This document shows positions 6,238 to 7,010 of a stretch of DNA of 7,010 nucleotides, piece after piece (position 1 is the stretch's first letter; the number at the start of each line of letters is the position of its first letter). Source of the stretch: Clostridia bacterium (GTDB lineage: Bacteria > Bacillota_A > Clostridia > Oscillospirales > CAG-272). A model generated the notes under the pieces. It was given only the letters and a program-made list of their open reading frames with translations, ran no database searches and had not been told where the DNA came from. The stretch covers positions 1-7,010 of the forward strand of contig JAFQLG010000021.1 in NCBI GenBank assembly GCA_017414605.1. Reading direction: 5' to 3'. The position numbers were made by a program, and so were the translations under genes.

Positions 6238-6373
6238 TGACGGCAAGCCGTCATGAATTGATGCTTCGCATCATGATAAATGAATTGAATTGCCCGCATC
6301 TTTAATGCCGAAGGCAATTCATGTCCGCAAGGACAATTCATGGCAAAGCCAATTCATGCCGAAGGCAATTCAT
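6238..6373. repeat. Array of small hairpins joined by a constant ATGAATT/AATTCAT linker
   Basis: On the right are four units, each a short stem followed by AATTCAT: GCCGAAGGC (6307-6315), GTCCGCAAGGAC (6323-6334), GGCAAAGCC (6342-6350) and GCCGAAGGC (6358-6366). On the left the linker is inverted: TGACGGC/GCCGTCA (6238-6253), ATGAATT (6253-6259), GATGC/GCATC (6260-6272), ATGAATT (6280-6286). An 18-bp direct repeat, ATGCCGAAGGCAATTCAT, occurs at 6305-6322 and 6356-6373. TGAATTGCC (6286-6294) pairs with GGCAATTCA (6313-6321) around the centre. Stem sequences differ between units but each stays self-complementary. On the minus strand, units one and four read C(TTCG)G, a very stable tetraloop in RNA. 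The array ends 4 bases from the metA stop codon. It is not a CRISPR: units are 16-19 bp, without unique spacers. Confidence 0.85.
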
Positions 6374-6377
6374 TTAA

Positions 6378-7010
6378 TTATAGCTTTTTAAGGTCGTAAG
6401 GCGTGGACTGGTACACGAAATAGTTGAGCCAGTTGATAAACAAAAGGCTTCCGTGCGCGCGCCAACGGACCAAGGGCTCTGCATTGGGATCATCGTTGCG
6501 ATAGTAGTTCTTGGGCATTTCAATAGGCAAACCTGCCATAAGGTCGCGGCGGTACTCTGCATCCAGCGTGTAGGGGTCGTATTCCGAATGTCCCATTACA
6601 AAGAACTGTCTGCCGCCATTGCGCGATACGATATGAACACCCGCCTCCTTGCTGGAAGCAAGTATACGAAGCTCGTAATTCTTTTCGATGTCTTCTCTTC
6701 TTACCGTTGTATGGCGGGAGTGAGGAACGTAAAACTCACTGTCAAATCCGCGCAAAAGCATGGATTTTGGATGCTCCACCTTGTGCGGAAATACTCCAAA
6801 AAGCTTTTTATCAAGAACGTATTTTTTGATCCCGTAATGGTAATAAAGTCCTGCCTGCGCGCCCCAGCAAATATGCATCGTGCTATGAACGTGCTTCTTG
6901 CTCCATTCCATTATCTCGCAAAGCTCCTGCCAATAGTCAACCTCTTCAAATTCCATCATTTCAACAGGTGCGCCCGTTATGATCATTCCGTCGTATTTTT
7001 CTTCTTTAAC
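6378..7010 (-). CDS. metA: Homoserine O-acyltransferase (probably O-acetyltransferase), 5'-truncated by the window edge
   Basis: Acylates L-homoserine to start methionine synthesis. 210 residues to the TAA at 6378-6380 are visible; the frame is open to the right edge, so about 90-100 N-terminal residues and the start lie outside. The methionine at 6984-6986 is internal, being preceded in frame by VKEEKYDG, which fits the family. Motifs seen are [14 protein letters not shown] with the nucleophilic Cys (codon 6867-6869), and MGHSEYD with the catalytic His (6588-6590) and Glu (6582-6584). The C-terminus [14 protein letters not shown] is typical. The Glu closing ITGAPVE (codon 6960-6962) is the residue that in Bacillus cereus MetA marks acetyl-CoA use, where E. 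coli has Gly and uses succinyl-CoA; acetyl is thus favoured here. It converges on the membrane-protein gene. Its promoter and any SAM-responsive leader are out of view. Confidence 0.95.
   Translation of the reverse strand, partial: VKEEKYDGMIITGAPVEMMEFEEVDYWQELCEIMEWSKKHVHSTMHICWGAQAGLYYHYGIKKYVLDKKLFGVFPHKVEHPKSMLLRGFDSEFYVPHSRHTTVRREDIEKNYELRILASSKEAGVHIVSRNGGRQFFVMGHSEYDPYTLDAEYRRDLMAGLPIEMPKNYYRNDDPNAEPLVRWRAHGSLLFINWLNYFVYQSTPYDLKKL

Noticed and set aside
6305..6373. Possible CRISPR array
   Set aside because: Repeat units are only 16-19 bp, the parts between linkers are palindromes rather than unique spacers, and no cas gene is present.
6378..6986. metA as a complete 202-residue gene starting at 6986
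   Set aside because: The frame stays open to the window edge with family-like residues (VKEEKYDG) before that Met, and MetA is normally about 300 residues.

Overview
The window looks like chromosomal DNA from a Gram-positive Clostridia-type (Firmicutes) bacterium, probably an uncultured gut-type lineage. The evidence is a lysine (L-box) riboswitch, strong AGGAG ribosome binding sites about 8 nt from ATG starts, TTGACA/TATACT promoters with 17-bp spacers, U-tract hairpin terminators, and a membrane protein that resembles the clostridial DUF1576 family. The genus cannot be told from the sequence alone. The main genes sampled are near 50% GC, while the first ~300 bases are nearer 34-38%.

Left edge (1-483): the last 54 codons of an unrecognised AT-rich gene, then 318 bases with no gene. 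That stretch holds a three-copy GGGTGCA/TGCACCC inverted-repeat cluster, a bidirectional hairpin terminator (290-318), an operator-like palindrome (348-371) and a consensus promoter (418-446). The promoter drives a cytosolic tributyrin-esterase-like serine esterase (484-1239).

Centre (1281-4609): a complete lysine-controlled transcription unit. An AT-rich upstream element and consensus promoter lead into a lysine riboswitch with a mutually exclusive antiterminator and terminator. The tightly packed dapA-dapB-lysA genes follow, then a strong terminator. DapA makes the heterocyclic precursor from aspartate semialdehyde and pyruvate, DapB reduces it to tetrahydrodipicolinate, and LysA decarboxylates meso-diaminopimelate to lysine. 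The steps from tetrahydrodipicolinate to diaminopimelate, and the upstream lysC and asd, are not in this window.

Right side (4610-7010): a separately promoted polytopic membrane protein of about 500 residues (DUF1576-like, with a visible twofold internal repeat) and its bidirectional terminator. Next is a compact array of small hairpins joined by a constant ATGAATT/AATTCAT linker. Converging from the right edge on the minus strand is metA, 5'-truncated by the window, with the glutamate linked to acetyl-CoA use. Lysine and methionine synthesis thus flank the uncharacterised membrane protein. No phage, CRISPR, IS element, tRNA or rRNA was seen. The most unusual items are the hairpin-linker array, the duplicated membrane protein and the left-edge repeat cluster; no clear new multi-gene system is visible.
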